In this document: piece after piece, positions 10,673 to 22,527 of the stretch | Layout of the letters: each line of letters begins with the position of its first letter | Numbering within the stretch: position 1 is the stretch's first letter | NCBI GenBank assembly: GCA_000310025.1 | Contig: FN648645.1 | Coordinates: forward strand, 1-52,164 | Origin: Ectocarpus siliculosus | Taxonomy: Eukaryota > Sar > Phaeophyceae > Ectocarpales > Ectocarpaceae | DNA: 52,164 nt | Reading direction: 5' to 3' | The notes under the pieces: generated by a model | What the model was told of the DNA's origin: nothing | Databases searched by the model: none | The model's input: only the letters and a program-made list of their open reading frames with translations | Made by a program: the position numbers and the translations under genes

Positions 10673-11983
10673 TCAGTTGGACCCACGAGCATTGTGACCA
10701 TTCTGACCGCCAGATTGGAAATTTCCCGGCTGTCTAGCATTGTAGCTAGACGAAACAGAAGCGCCGGGAGGAGAGCCTGTGTGGACCGACGATTGCGGTC
10801 GGTATGTAGACAGAGCACCAGTGTGATGGGTGTTGTCTGTGGACGGCTGTCGCGAGTTATGAGCAAAATTTCCATTATTGCGACCATCATTCTGGGAGTT
10901 ACCGTTGTTACGGTAGTCGCCTGCATGATTTCTACGCGAAGACGAAGAGTGACGCTTGTTACGCCCACCACCAGCACCTGAACCGGTGTGTGGCTTGCGA
11001 CGGTAAGACCTCATACGGCCTTGCCAACGTCGGAAAGCGTCAGAGTTGTCGTGCAGCTCACCTGGTTCTGGGTTCAACAGACCGCTAGAATTTGTGAAAG
11101 GAGCTGGGCAGTGTTTCATGGAATGGTCATCACCAGAGCAGTTCAAACAACGGTTACGGTTCTCTCGAAACGCTTGCGAGCGAGCGTCTTGAGTCAAGAG
11201 AGGAGTCCACAAAAAAGGATCACCGGTGTTACGGAAAGAGGAACTGACTTGGTACACATTCGACCAATCGCCCTGTGTGGCGGGCCATGCACTATAATCA
11301 CGGGAAAACGGATCATGACCGCCGCCCTGAGACTGAACTGCCAAAACAACAGGATTTTGTGCAGAACCTTGTGCCCACCGGCCCGAAGGCGCAAGTGCAG
11401 TTGCACGGTTCTGGGGACGCCGGGGCTGCGAAGAACCAGGCGTGGAAGACAAAGAGAAACACTCTGAACCTCCTATAGTGGGGGTTTTGTTGGTGGCCAA
11501 AGGCGCGAACGCCTGCCACATTGCATCAATCGAGTCAAATGGTGTCACGGCCGTAGCCAGGTCACCAGGGTACAGCATCGGAGCCAAAGACGGAAACTGG
11601 TTTTTTACAGAATTCCTGACCCTCTCAAGCACCATAGACACGCTAGGAGCCAAACACCCTCAGATCCGGTCACAGAAGAAACCAAAAGGCGGAACGCCCT
11701 AAGGTAATCCGCAAACAAGGTTCCATTCGAAACACCAAATTGCTGAAGTCGCAAAAACGACTCCTGTCGATCTTCGACATCGAATTGCTCCGACAGCAGC
11801 CGCAGAAGGAGCGTGAAGGCCTCTGAAGGTGTGTCGTGGTGCGAGCATGCTGCGTAAGTTCTTGATGAGACGAGGCTGCGTGGGGTTGAGGGGGTCGGTG
11901 CGAGGGCGTTGTTGGAGTTGGGTAATAGAAGAGCAATCGGTTCATGTGTTGTTAGTCAAAAAGCTTCTTGACGTTGACGGCAT
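10673..11983 (-). pseudogene. Retrotransposon Gag with CCHC zinc knuckle (frameshifted)
   Basis: Reading from an ATG at 11983, the first third gives a helical capsid-like stretch (TLLLRLLSEQFDVEDRQESF, then LFADYLRAFRLLVSSVTG), the pattern of a retrotransposon Gag matrix/capsid region. A one-base frame change near 11655 leads into PSVSMVLERVRNSVKNQFPS. About 160 residues later comes a perfect C-x2-C-x4-H-x4-C knuckle, CLNCSGDDHSMKHC, near 11140. The tail is rich in Asn, Gly, Ser and Arg and stops at 10673. No protease, RT or LTR could be found next to it, so this is an isolated Gag remnant. Whether it is copia or gypsy is undecided. Confidence 0.65.
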
Positions 11984-12284
11984 CTATCTTACATGTAAAA
12001 CCGTGCTTACAGGTACATAGTTTCCGACACCGCATCAAGGCCGACACAATGTCCCTTGCGCGTACAGTTGAAAGAATCAAACCAAACGAGTAGGTGTAGG
12101 TGGCATTCACGAGGCCTTACTACATACATTTCCGTTCGTACACACGGTCTGTCGTGCTGGACTTTAGGAACACTGCTTGCGTCGTGTCTTCTCACGCAAT
12201 CACTCTTGCCCACATGGCAACACTCACGCCGATCGGCGCGCTTCCCGCCGTTTGGTGAGGGCCTCCTCCAATGCTGCTCTTGTC

Positions 12285-12653
12285 TCAGGTCTCACACCAT
12301 TCCTGCGTGCGTCGTCTCCGCGGTTCCTTGGGTAGTATCGCCCTCACCGCTTCGAGGAGAGCATTGGTGAAGTCGGTCGCTTTCTCCGGGGTGGTGGTCG
12401 CTCGTTCGCCCTGCTGTTGGTCGAGGTTGAGGAGGAACCGCGTAGTCACCTCCCATCGAGTTGCTTCGACCTGCAGTTCCCGTCGGTCGAACTGCTTCTG
12501 TTTCGGTTTGGTCCGGACTGCTCGGTTGTGGGCCAGCCTGCCACCGAGGTTGACGGTGGCTATCACCATGTATGTTGATCCTACGTGAGGGAATACGATC
12601 AACCTGGTTGACCCGTAAGAGCCGCGTTTGTTGTATTCCTCCAGACTCGCCAT
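12285..12653 (-). pseudogene. Probable LINE ORF2 fragment (endonuclease-RT linker)
   Basis: A 122-residue open stretch contains AHNRAVRTKPKQKQFDRREL, then ATRWEVTTRFLLNL, then LLEAVRAILPKEPRRRRTQEW. This order (a basic strand after the endonuclease, 'FDRRKL', and a later 'LPK..RRRR..W' element) is what lies between the APE endonuclease and the reverse transcriptase in many non-LTR retrotransposons. Neither the endonuclease catalytic part nor RT is present. It is preceded by unrelated sequence on both sides. Confidence 0.45.
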
Positions 12654-13500
12654 TCATTTTGCCTTATGGACCAAGTGTAGTGAAACACCTTTCTTTATAG
12701 AGATCGCACTCGCAACACGTTTTGACACCCTTCTTACGACGATGGGTACGGTTATATGTAAACGTTCCTCAAGGCGGGGGGACGTCCTATCCCTAGTCTT
12801 GAAAGCGGCTTTGAGGTGTTTTACGGTCGAGGCATGGCTCCGCTTGTTCCATCCTGTACTTTAGCTTTCCGTAAGCGATATAGGTGATAAGAGGAGGAGA
12901 CGCGAAGACCCCCCACCACAACAGCAGTAACCATGAGAATAGCCTGATGGACTCCATCGCTGCGAAGGAAAGGTTGCTCTGCGTGTTCCAATTGAGATCG
13001 TGGTGGTTGCCTCTCTGCATTCTACTCAATCAAGCAAGCGTCCGTGTGTTAAATGCTTGGTCGTTGTTGATAGTGGGTGACACAAAAAAACATAAGCGGA
13101 AAAATGGGAACTTCTTCAAGCCTATCTTAGACACGAACGCACGGGATATGAGCAGCGCGCCATTTTCATTCGCTCTGTGTTAAGGTAATGGCGGGTGTGC
13201 GTCCTCTCTTGTTGGTTTCTGCAAATATCATGCTCTCTCTCTATCTCTCCCTCTCTCCCTCTCTATCTCTCTCTCGTTTTTCGACTACACACAGCAGCCT
13301 AGAGTGGTCGCCCTCTTCGTCGCATACGGAAACTTCCTTGTATCATTGGATACAGGTGAGGGTGTCTTGCAAAAAGCGACATGTAAGAAGCGCAGTCGCG
13401 TAGAATATACGCAAGCCGGTGGACATCAAATCTGAACTTTGACAAACGTATTCCTGCGCCAAGAGTGCTACGTGTTACCACCATACCAAGTACGTGCCTC
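12654..13500. other. Intergenic with CT-rich microsatellite
   Basis: No supported gene. A CTCTCTCTAT/CCCT pyrimidine tract spans about 13231-13276. Confidence 0.5.
13231..13276 (+). repeat. CT-rich simple repeat
   Basis: Imperfect CTCTCTAT/CTCCCTCT run of about 45 bp. Confidence 0.85.
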
Positions 13501-13529
13501 TTTTGCTGCCACAACTTCTCCTCTGTGCC

Positions 13530-14210
13530 CGCCGCCTATTCGTCCAACAAGCTTCCACGCGCTTCATCATCGTGACCGCGAGTGCGCTGAGTTCTGCTCG
13601 CCAGAACGGACGGATGACCCTTTGGTGTGGGGGCCGAACGGGGACAGGGAGCCGACGTTTCGCTGGGATTCGTCGTGGGTGAAATCGTCCAACTCGATCT
13701 TGCACGGTAAATGTATCGGATGTGGATATGGGATTATTCGTGTGAGGTAGGTCGACCCGGAACCTAGGTTTTCAAACGCTGTGCCGAAACTTACTGACAT
13801 TATCAAGTCCGAGTCAATTTATATTTGACCTTCCGTAGTATTCGTTTACTCGTGCACGGTGAACAAACCTAATGCGTATCTGTAGGGAATACGTTGTTGT
13901 TGGTAATTAGTCACAACTTGACAGATCGTTACTAGTAACCCAGCGTCATGTAAATGCCTCCATGTTGACAGTGATACTGATACTTGCTCCCGTCTATAGG
14001 TCTGGGACAGTGCGTATCGAAGATGTCCAGCACCATGAACAGGTTCGTTCTCGTCGTCAACATGTTCACCCACCACGAGCTCCTGCTGCGGGAGAAGATG
14101 CACGGCGAGGAGCCAAACTTCAGACTTTGACTTTGGCCTCGGCATATTTTGGTGCACGAACAAGCTTTTCAGCTTCAACGCGCGTTGTACATTGTAGCAT
14201 AGAGCTTTAG
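13530..14210 (+). CDS. Possible two-exon gene fragment, unknown product
   Basis: The first open stretch includes HHRDRECAEFCSPERTDDPL, WGPNGDREPTFRWDSSWVKS and ILHGKCIGCGYGIIRVR. It ends at TGTGAG/GTAGGT (exon end 13746). An acceptor CGTCTATAG precedes 14000, and joining keeps the frame (RVR-SGTVRIEDVQHHEQVRS) to a stop at 14210. The cysteines (CAEFC, CIGC) suggest a small zinc site. The first exon's true start is not determined. The splice-phase agreement is the main support. No family is recognised. Confidence 0.35.
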
Positions 14211-16149
14211 GATGTTGCGCATGTCTAACGTTCGATGGTATGCATGAGGTATTGGGAATCAGTTCCAAAATACGATGCCCTTTGGATCTTCGTCGTCCAA
14301 AGAGTGTCGCCGAAGTTGCCTTGCCTTGCAACAACTCCGAACTGAGTGCATGCTGGTGTGCGCAACTCGGTCAGGTCGAACCGGATATGCACAGAAAGAT
14401 CAGATGGGTTTTGCGCGGTATGTTGGTGATGTCATGACTGCGCCACGAGGGCTGGTGCGAACTGTTGTTTGTCTTATTCATGGGGTGCAACGCTCCTTGC
14501 CCACTTCACGCCCGTTAACTTTATATTCATACCTGTCGGCAGGACAGTAAAGAGGAAGTATGGGTTTTAAGGGCAAGGCGATTTGTTCCATTTCATGAAG
14601 GGTAAAACCCCCAAAAGCAAACCTAACAGGAACTACGGCTACGGTGGTAACATAGATGGGGTAGTTGTGGTGATCGCAGCACGGTAGATAGACGTAACGA
14701 TATGGAGGGGCGCTCCATAATATAAGGTCGCAGGACGAAGCAACCCTACCCTATCAGTGATACTTTAACTTTACTGTCTTCTAATTCTTTTGTACTACCT
14801 GATACCGCACAGAGAGTTCACGTAGAATTTCTTCAAAACGTCAGAGTCTGTGTCACCTTGCATAGTGAACTCACTACTGCTTAGGCACGGGATGTTGTCA
14901 TAGTGTTCGTTAACGACACACGAGTTGCACCAGGTCGCCATTCCGCATTTGCAGCGTGGGTGCTTCTGACATCGATAAAATAAACAACTGTAGACAACCT
15001 GTTGTAGACTTCATGGCCTAAACCCACGGCAGTAGTAGAATCAGGAACCATTTACGATAGTGCGCTCGGGATGGTAGATACTTTGGCACAGAACATGTCA
15101 TCCGGTGGCAGAAACGGAGACTGGATTCCTCTACGCCAGCGACCCCAGGTCCTCTTGTGTCGTGACCTCTAGTTAATAAATTTGCCACGATACACCAAAA
15201 TTGAGCCTCGTCTCGTTTGAGTTGACGGAACCTATGCATCTCCATGGTGACCTATTCCGGTAGGGAAGAGACTTAAGAAACCGCATCTACTACTGGATGG
15301 AGTAATCAATTTAATAGTGAGATAATTCTCTGCTGTTTGCTGTTCAGCAGGGGTCTCTTCCTTCACAGCTCCCGTGTTTCCCTCAGACATTCCAATTCTC
15401 TTGTCACCACGAGCTCCTACGAGTGCGAGAGTCACTCGTCCGCTACTGTGTACGTACGTCTTTGACGTGATACAGGTGACACATGAACAGCAGCAGCACT
15501 CGCCGAATTCTCCTTTTCTTCAACAAGCAGGGCGACGCCCAACACACTCTTCCTGGCAAAGACATGACAAACCTTGACCAACCACATGAGGCTTACTACT
15601 GTTAGCTAACCCTACGCCCCTGCCGTGCCACATTACTTCTGTCCGTCCATGGAGCCTATTATACAGTGCCCCCACCCGTAGCCGTTTGGCCACCCTGCCA
15701 GGGTACCCCACCCTGTGAGCGGCAGAAAGGTCAACCGGCGGCAAGGTCTGTGCTGAACACCCTTGACAAGGTCCACCGTGCCAGGGTGACCCAAATCGCA
15801 CCCTGCAAGCAATGTGCGGCCGCGACTAGCAGGGTGGTGGGATCGATCCATGTACGTATGTTCCACAGCTGCTATCGCTAGCTCTTTGGCAAAGGACCTT
15901 CCCTTCTTCTTAACGATGGCAACGCAATTTGTTTCCTTTCACGGCTCACATATCTGTCTATACAGCCCAGACAGCGTCGACAACCTGGCAGGGTTCCTAC
16001 GCGCGGACCGTCTGGGGACCGATTCCCTTCGTAGAGTGTCACAGCGTCCGTGTAGGTTCTATTTTCCCGTTTCGTCCGCACAGGGAGAGCCGAATTGCTA
16101 CGGGTGCACCGGTGGCCACTTTGCTCTCCTACAGTGTGTTCACACATTT
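14211..16149. other. Intergenic, nothing firm
   Basis: No coding, RNA or element signature is supported. Between about 15690 and 15830 the words ACCCTG and CAGGGT recur (GCCAGGGTAC, CACCCTTGACAAGGT, GCCAGGGTGAC). They resemble parts of the 70-bp repeat further right and may be a very diverged edge of that array. Confidence 0.4.
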
Positions 16150-16176
16150 ACTTCCACAAGGGTGCACATAACCCAG
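16150..16176 (-). repeat. Inverted partial copy of the 70-bp unit
   Basis: Read on the minus strand this is close to the CTGGG-TATGTGC-CCTTGTGGAAGT part of the 70-bp unit. It lies just left of the array in the opposite orientation. Confidence 0.6.
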
Positions 16177-16219
16177 CCTTTTCCAATAAATACATTGACA
16201 AGGTGCTTGGGCATCTACC

Positions 16220-16536
16220 TGCCAGGGTTCCATGGTTTGTGACAACCTGGGGTATGTGCAACCTTGTGGAAGTACGTGGTGCGGAACCCTGTCAAGGGTC
16301 CGTGGTTTGTGACACCCTGGGATATGTGCGACCTTGTGGAAGTACGGGGTTCGGAACCCTGTCAAGGTCCCGTGGTTTGTGACACCCTGGGATATGTGCA
16401 ACCTTGTGGAAGTACGTGGTTCGGAACCCTGTCAGGGTCCCGTGGTTTGTGACGCCCTGGAATATGTGCAACCTTGGGGATGTACGTGGTTCGTTACCCT
16501 GTCAAGGTTCCGTGGTTGTGACACCCTGCGATATGT
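16220..16536 (+). repeat. 70-bp tandem array, left part (about 5 copies)
   Basis: The unit contains GTGGTTTGTGACACCCTGGG, ATATGTGCGACCTTGTGGAA and GTTCGGAACCCTGTCAAGG. Units start near 16232, 16302, 16372, 16442 and 16512 with 70-base spacing. The array stops abruptly inside a unit at 16536, at the left end of the KDZ element, and resumes in register at 40385. Because 70 is not a multiple of three, each strand shows staggered short open frames; these are not genes. Confidence 0.95.
16529..16536 (+). repeat. Target site duplication, left (CGATATGT)
   Basis: The same eight bases occur at 40385-40392, directly outside the right terminal inverted repeat. Removing the element and one copy restores a normal 70-bp unit. 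Confidence 0.9.
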
Positions 16537-16569
16537 CGGGCTCCCACATAATCTTGTTTATGGATTCAC
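16537..16569 (+). repeat. Left terminal inverted repeat of KDZ element
   Basis: Starts CGGGCTCCCACATAATC and ends TATGGATTCAC. It matches the inverse of 40352-40384 at 27 of 33 positions. Confidence 0.9.
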
Positions 16570-16935
16570 ATATATAAAAGTGAATATTTGACTGTTATAA
16601 CAGTGAATTAACTGTTATATCAGTCGGCTCACTCCTATAACAGTCATCGTTATTTCCCTGTTATGACAGTCAGTTCATTCACTTTCATAAGAGTCAGTTC
16701 ACACACTGTTATAACAGTCAGCTGACTCTTATGAAAGTGAGGTGGGTGCACATTACTAACAGTCAGTTTGGGGACTTTTATCAAAGTGAAACGACTGTCA
16801 GCTGACCATTATGAAAGTGAGGTGTCAGTTCAAACACTGTTGTTACAGTCAGCTGACTCTTATGAAAGTGAGGTGGGTGCACATTACTATCAGTCAGTTT
16901 GGGGACTTTTATAAAAGTAAAACGACTGTCGTGCA
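16570..16935. repeat. Left subterminal palindrome array
   Basis: About 13 near-palindromes of the forms CTGTTATAACAG, CACTTTCATAAGAGT and ACTTTTATAAAAGT occur at irregular 16-40 base spacing. A 130-base block (CAGCTGACTCTTATGAAAGT to CGACTGTC) is repeated at about 16715 and 16848. The transposase reading frame runs through part of this array. Confidence 0.85.
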
Positions 16936-19900
16936 AGTCACCTTTAACAGCCAGGGGGTTATAATGACTTTGATTTTGGGGCAGTTCTGCAGCTCTCATC
17001 AAGAAACGGAACGATGGGACGAGCACATACTTGCCCAACCGCATCATTGCATCATAGAAATATGCAACTTCAGTTACAGGTTCCAGGCGCATGACGTGAC
17101 GAAGGTCATTGCGATATGGCGATCCTCGGGGCAGGAAAGCCCGTACGTGTTGTGCACCGCATAAATAAGACGAACCCCCTGTGCAGCCAGAACGATTCTC
17201 ACGTGTGTGTACGGCTGGTTCACCTAGGTTCGCACATACCGCGAGCGAGACGTGAAGGGATAAAGGCACACTACACCCGCCGACAACACCTTTGATACCA
17301 CCGCGGGCCTTCCTCCGACGACGCAAATGAACCCCACGGCAGATGAACAACCTCGACGAAGGTCGTTGAGTGAACCACTCAACCGGTGACAGTAGGTCTC
17401 TGTCGGGGGTCTTACCCGACGATCGGTGAATGCCAATCTAGACCCGCAAAAACAGCGGTGAACTGTTGACCAAACGCAAAGATTACACCACAACCAGAAC
17501 ATGTACAGCATCTCTCCACCACCGATCTCAACCATCGAAGTTAGGGTGCTGGCTCATCAGTTTGGACCTGAGAAGGGTCTCATTCCGAACAAGGATGGCG
17601 TGGTTGAGGAAGAAGTCCCTCAGCACTTGAGGCATCTGTTTGACGACGACCCCAAAGCCTAGAAAAGCAGGGGGAAAGCATGGCAGCAAAAAAAAACAAA
17701 AACACGACGTGGGCGCAAAAATCGGTCTTTGGATGTGTGGGCGTGCATGTTGGCAAGACAGTCGGAAGACAAGAGACAGACCAGATCGCACAAGAACATG
17801 TATACCCTGGACGTTTCGTGTGTGCTGTCTCGCATTAATGAAAACACCCAGTTGTGCCGTCGCCAGGGAAACGCCAAGCCTCTGTTATGAAAGTGAGAAT
17901 CACTTGTTACAAAAGTGAACAAACTGTTATAAAAGTGAACCAACAATTAATAAAAGTGAATTCTTTTTCCGGGGTCAACACAAAAGACAATTATAATAAG
18001 TGAATTCTTTCTCCGGGGTCAACACAAAAGACAAGAGGGCGGGTGAGCACACATGTAAATTTTGCCGCTGTACCTTCAAGCCAGCTGTTGCTGCTTTCCG
18101 TCCGACTTGAGTTCCACCGAAATTCTTCCTGTCCTTCGGGGCTTGTCCGCCAGAGCGTGGGATCGTCGCGGGCCTCCGGCGAATTGAAGATAGCGCAGTT
18201 AATCTGTCACAGTATATCGCAACACGAGTCCCAGGGCACGAGGCAATCGAAGTTACATGACGGGGTGGCGAACCAAGGTTAGCTACCGTAAGCATCGGGG
18301 TCCCCGCACATGTCGGTCGGGGTCTCCGCACAGGGTGCGCGGAGAAAAAGCGAGTTCCAAATATATAATTGACTTTCCGCACAGGTATCGCGGTCTCCGC
18401 ACGCCTTTGCAATCAGAATCTGACCAGGACTTTCAAAGGCGTCCGCACATCCGATACTTACGGTAGTCAAAGTAAAGTTCGAACATTGTTTCCCACGCGT
18501 TCACTCTTTCGGTTGTGTAGAAGGAAATGTCACTCGTACCTCATTGTGAGACCGGAAGTGGAATCTTGAGGACGCCACAGCAAGAGGAAGCCGAAGATCA
18601 ATGACCATGACAAAAGGGGTCGGCGGAACACACGAAAGCGGAAAGGAAACGTTAGCAGTGGTACTTGTAGGTCGCCGTGTAGGTAGCGGTCAGATGCAGC
18701 GGTTGGGCTAGGACCCGGTTCGCGAGCAGGTTGATAAGCGGTGACAAAACATGACAGACAAGCCCCATGTGAAGTAGCTATGACCAACTACAGAGGTACA
18801 ACACACCCGCTATTGGTATTAGTCCCCTATCTAGAGCTCAGCAAAACGAGTAGACACGTCATCGGTGGCACGGGAAAAAAGGGAACTAGCAGTTACATAT
18901 AACAACCTGTCCACGATGTAGCGACACATTAGCCAGCCCAGGTGAGGGTGCAAGAGACGGTATTCCAGGAGCCGGCACGCGAGGTCGTAAAACAGGATTC
19001 CTGGCCTGGGGAGAGGGTCAGGCCACATTAGATCCAAGGCCGCGCACACGCACTCCATGCCTTCGCGAGCTGCAAGAGCAGAGATTCCCGAAATAATACC
19101 GCAGATGAGGGTGCCCACCAGATGACCGTATGAGTTGTGCCTTGAAAACATCACTCGCAAGAGTTTGATGTCGTCAGGCGGGGTGGACAGGCAGCAACAG
19201 GGAATATCGACGGGTCAAAACAAAGTGTTGTTTTTCGAGCGGAACGAGACGTTCAGTAATCGGCGCTTCAGCACGAGCAGGGATGGACACAACATGCAAA
19301 CTCTCTTTGCCGTTCAACTTATTTTACCAGGTTCAGGTCATGCAAACTCTCTGTGCCGTTCAACATATTCTACCAGGTTCAGGGTTGTACGCATGTACGC
19401 ATGTTCTACCGCCGTCGGACTCGAGGCCGCTATTCACGGAAGGAAAGGCAAACCTTTTTGGGACGAGTCATAAGTTTCTCGAAGGCGATGGCACGCCGAT
19501 GGACAGACACACGCCCGATAGACAGACACACGCCCTGCTGGTTGAAAACATCACAAACACCAACAGATTATATAAGTTGTGTACCAGTAAGGGCGTACGT
19601 CGGACATACCTCCACTTCGATGCCAGCAGCCCGCATCCTTTGCTTGCGCCGGTAGTCTCCGAAGTTGTTCAAAATTTTCCACCGCCTTTCCATGTCCGTG
19701 TGATCTGCGCAGGCCAAGCTCCCATCCTCATGGTCGTTGAGGCACTCGGGGGAGGTAACGGCGCAGCGATGTTCGTAGATAGGAGCGTGGTGCTCGCAAA
19801 ACCTTGGGTTTGTTAGACAACAGGCGGGGGCGGCAGTGTCGGTTGCGACGGCAAGGATGGGGGCTAAATTCGCAGGATGCAAGTGCTGGGAAGTGCAGGC

Positions 19901-21961
19901 TGTAGTAGTCGACATAAGAGACGGCGTTCGAGGCATGCATGCACGCCTACACGTCAGACATGCGAACAACAGGGTACACACCAGTGGTATAAGGGAACAC
20001 AGATAACACGAAACGTATGAAACGATACAGTTTAACAACTTACTTAGCGTAGTGTTGGACTTGCTGCAACCGCCAAAAGATAAACTGCTTACCGCCGAAG
20101 CGCGTAACGGAGCTCATGAGCGACAGCAAACCACCGATACATGTCTGAAATACTTCGCCCTACCAACAGCATCGCGCAAAGCGCAACCGGGAATCCCGGA
20201 GTCCCTGTTAGGTATGTATTCATGAAGTACACTCGCAAATCGGCGACGTACCCGATTTCGTACTCCTCACCTGGCCCCGCTGAGGTTGGGCAGATCATGG
20301 GGGCACTCATGCACCGCACAGCAGGCCCCCCGGGTGTTGGTGATGCCGTCGATCACAGCCGCTTTAATGGAACACAGCTGCCCGTCGACCTCGAGTGTTT
20401 GGCGGCAGAGGTCGCAGCTGTGCCTGTGCCAAGCCACGTTCTCCCAGAAACCCTCGTTTTGATCCGCCATCAACTCACGGAGACCCTTCCAATGATTTGC
20501 CCCGCTTTGTTCGCCGTCGATGTCTCGGACCCATACCAACCGTGGGTTCCCCACGACAAGGGTCAACCCTTCCGGCGGGAAGGTTAGCCAGGGACCTTCG
20601 TCGCAATAAATCGCACAAGGAAGTCAGGGGAGCGCAGTCAAGCTGCAGCAATACGGAAAACAGAGAATAGTGTGCAATGAGCATCATCCAACGATGGCGA
20701 AGCAAAGGGGAACCAGCTTCGAGTGCGATGGACAACCAAAACTAGCCACATTTGGTGGTCCCGTTTCATTCGGATGCCAACAAGGTACACAAACACGGCA
20801 CCACCGTCTATCCGCCGACACAGCAAGTGCTCTACCCTGTGAAACAGTCGAGACGGGTACTGGCATGCGTATCCCAGCAGTGTTGTGATGGCCACGCCCG
20901 CGACAATGCAATGCAGATACGCACCTACGCCTTGCGCCATTTTCAGAGTCGCCAGGAGCGACCAACACTCCAGGAGCGTGTCAACCGCCAGCGGTGGCGA
21001 TCCGTGCCCTCGATCACGCAAGACTGTATCGTTGTAGACGTTGCAGATGGCAGTGAAGCCGACTCTGGTTGGGGGGGTTGTTTGACATGAGGTCGGCGAC
21101 AAAACGAGGGGATACGAGAAACGAGGGGGTACGAGGGGACAGTGTCAGCGGACGTCAACGCAGTGTCAACGATAGAAATAAAAGCTTGCAGGCAGAGGCA
21201 AGGGACGAGTTTGCGAGCGAGGGGGGATAGCTGCACCAGTGGGACAAAAGTTATGCCGAACAAAAAACGCAACTTGCGGTGGGCGAAAGTCAAGGTCTAA
21301 TGACAATACAGCGTCCCGTCTGGATGTACCCCTTGTGTCAATATCGGGGACATTTTCTGAACCCACCTCATCCTCGACAGAGTAAGAGCGACTTGCGTCA
21401 GGAACGCCACGGACAGAACGCACTTCCCGGACTTGATGCTGATTTCTTCAGGGATGCCTTGGTCCCAGGCGTAGAAAACGTGCCAGGTTGTGCCATCCGG
21501 ACCACTCTGACGGCGTTTGTTCAGGTAGTAACTGGACCCGCACTCTCGACAAGTCTTGACATAGTGCCGCATAGGGTAGCACTCGTCCACCCCATAAAAC
21601 GCTGATTGGAGAAATGTCACTGTCATGGCTACGTCGTCGCAAGACTCATTCGGGCAGAACTCCAGCACACCGATCTCGCTACAAATCCTGCAGCAGCTTG
21701 CGAACCGTTGGGAAGAGATCTCTGATACGCCGCGAATACGTCCCCTACGCCCCCCCCATTGTCACACAAGTCGACTAGTGCCCGGAAAGATGCTGCTGCT
21801 GCCCTACTCATGGTCAGGCTCGTCGGGTTGTTATTGACGTCTCGACGTAGATTGGATTGCTGCAGACACGCAACGACCAGAACCAATATGTCTAGAGTGG
21901 GCGTGCCATGAAACAAACCACCCTCCTGAAGAAGGATATCCGCCAGGTTGAAAAAACTCAT
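16781..21961 (-). CDS. KDZ transposase with CxC5 and CxC6 cysteine clusters
   Basis: Multi-exon gene whose exons mostly join in phase. Exon 1 (21961-21367) holds a CxC5-like cluster: FCPNESCDD, then TCRECGSSYYLNKRR. Exon 2 (21064-20929) has VGFTAICNVYND. Exon 3 (about 20596-20271) has HSCDLC and AAVIDGITNTRGACCAVHEC. Exon 4 (19802-19610) has RFCEHHAPIYEHRCAV and ACADH, which together form a CxC6 cluster. Then come SRHNSYGHLVGTLICGIISG and ILFYDLACRLLEY (to 18907), a 25-base microexon (18564-18540) completing IVDRFHFRSHNE, exon 7 (18203-18074) with NSSRTESSNSWL, and exon 8 (from 17067) with FRFLM and a stop at 16781. These are KDZ DDE-domain landmarks. It would bind and cut the element ends in the nucleus. 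An 8-C run at 21750-21757 breaks the frame in exon 1. One exon between 4 and 5, and the exon 2-3 joint, are unresolved. Confidence 0.8.
17080..17880. other. Intron 7 of the transposase gene, otherwise unassigned
   Basis: This lies between transposase exons 7 and 8. A plus-strand open stretch near 17525-17670 (PNKDGVVEEEVPQHLRHLFD) looks protein-like but has no family or splice support. Confidence 0.35.
17880..18034. repeat. Inner palindrome cluster and short tandem repeat
   Basis: Four or five more of the element's near-palindromes (TGTTATGAAAGTGA, TTACAAAAGTGAA, TTATAAAAGTGAA) are followed by a duplicated GTGAATTCTTTxTCCGGGG-TCAACACAAAAGACA block (about 17957-17991 and 17999-18033). It sits inside transposase intron 7. 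Confidence 0.75.
19292..19384 (+). repeat. 45-bp tandem duplication in a transposase intron
   Basis: CATGCAAACTCTCT-TGCCGTTCAAC-TATT-TACCAGGTTCAGG occurs twice in a row, with three or so differences. Confidence 0.85.
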
Positions 21962-22500
21962 GTCTGGATCAAGTCCGGGGGGCACAACACCGTCTGCGGC
22001 GTGCCAACAGAGGTGAAGTTGACGACGGGCATGTGCGAAGCGAATGTTGGATTGTTTGGCCAGGTTTGGGCCAACAAAACGTGCGTGGCGTGCGTGTCGA
22101 ATGTTGAGCTAGACAGGGTTAAGCTGATGAGACACCCTCCGAGTGTTGTACATGTCGACGACGGCAACCTGTTGGTAGCGTGCACGTGGAGGGCGTGTGC
22201 GTCAGTCAATTTGTGGACTACGAGGTACGGTGAGGAGGCACTGACGCCGGGCACCTGCGGCACCGTCGCCAGTTTCTTCTTTAGTTTTTAGAAGCATCTA
22301 CAGGCTGGTGTGCAGGCTGGTGTGTACGAAACTCGAGCGGAAAAGCTGCGACGGTGCGGCTGGTTGGGGTGCACTCCCTCGGGACGAGACCGGCCAACGT
22401 GCAACACGCGAGGCACATTTCAAACAGATCAAGATTCACGTCGCGTTCGACGATCAGCTTGCGATATTCCTAACCCTGTATCGCCGCTACTGGCCGCTAC
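21962..22500. promoter_or_regulatory. Divergent intergenic region of the KDZ element
   Basis: The transposase start (21961, minus strand) and the first supported exons of the plus-strand gene (about 22.5 kb) diverge from this region, so it probably contains both promoters. No TATA or initiator motif stands out. An additional 5' exon for either gene could be hidden here. Confidence 0.3.
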
Positions 22501-22527
22501 AGCATGTCCGTCTCTCTATTGTACAGG

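Noticed and set aside
12285-12657. Second overlapping minus-strand frame at the LINE-like fragment
   Set aside because: The other frame has the recognisable linker pattern; this one is composition-driven.
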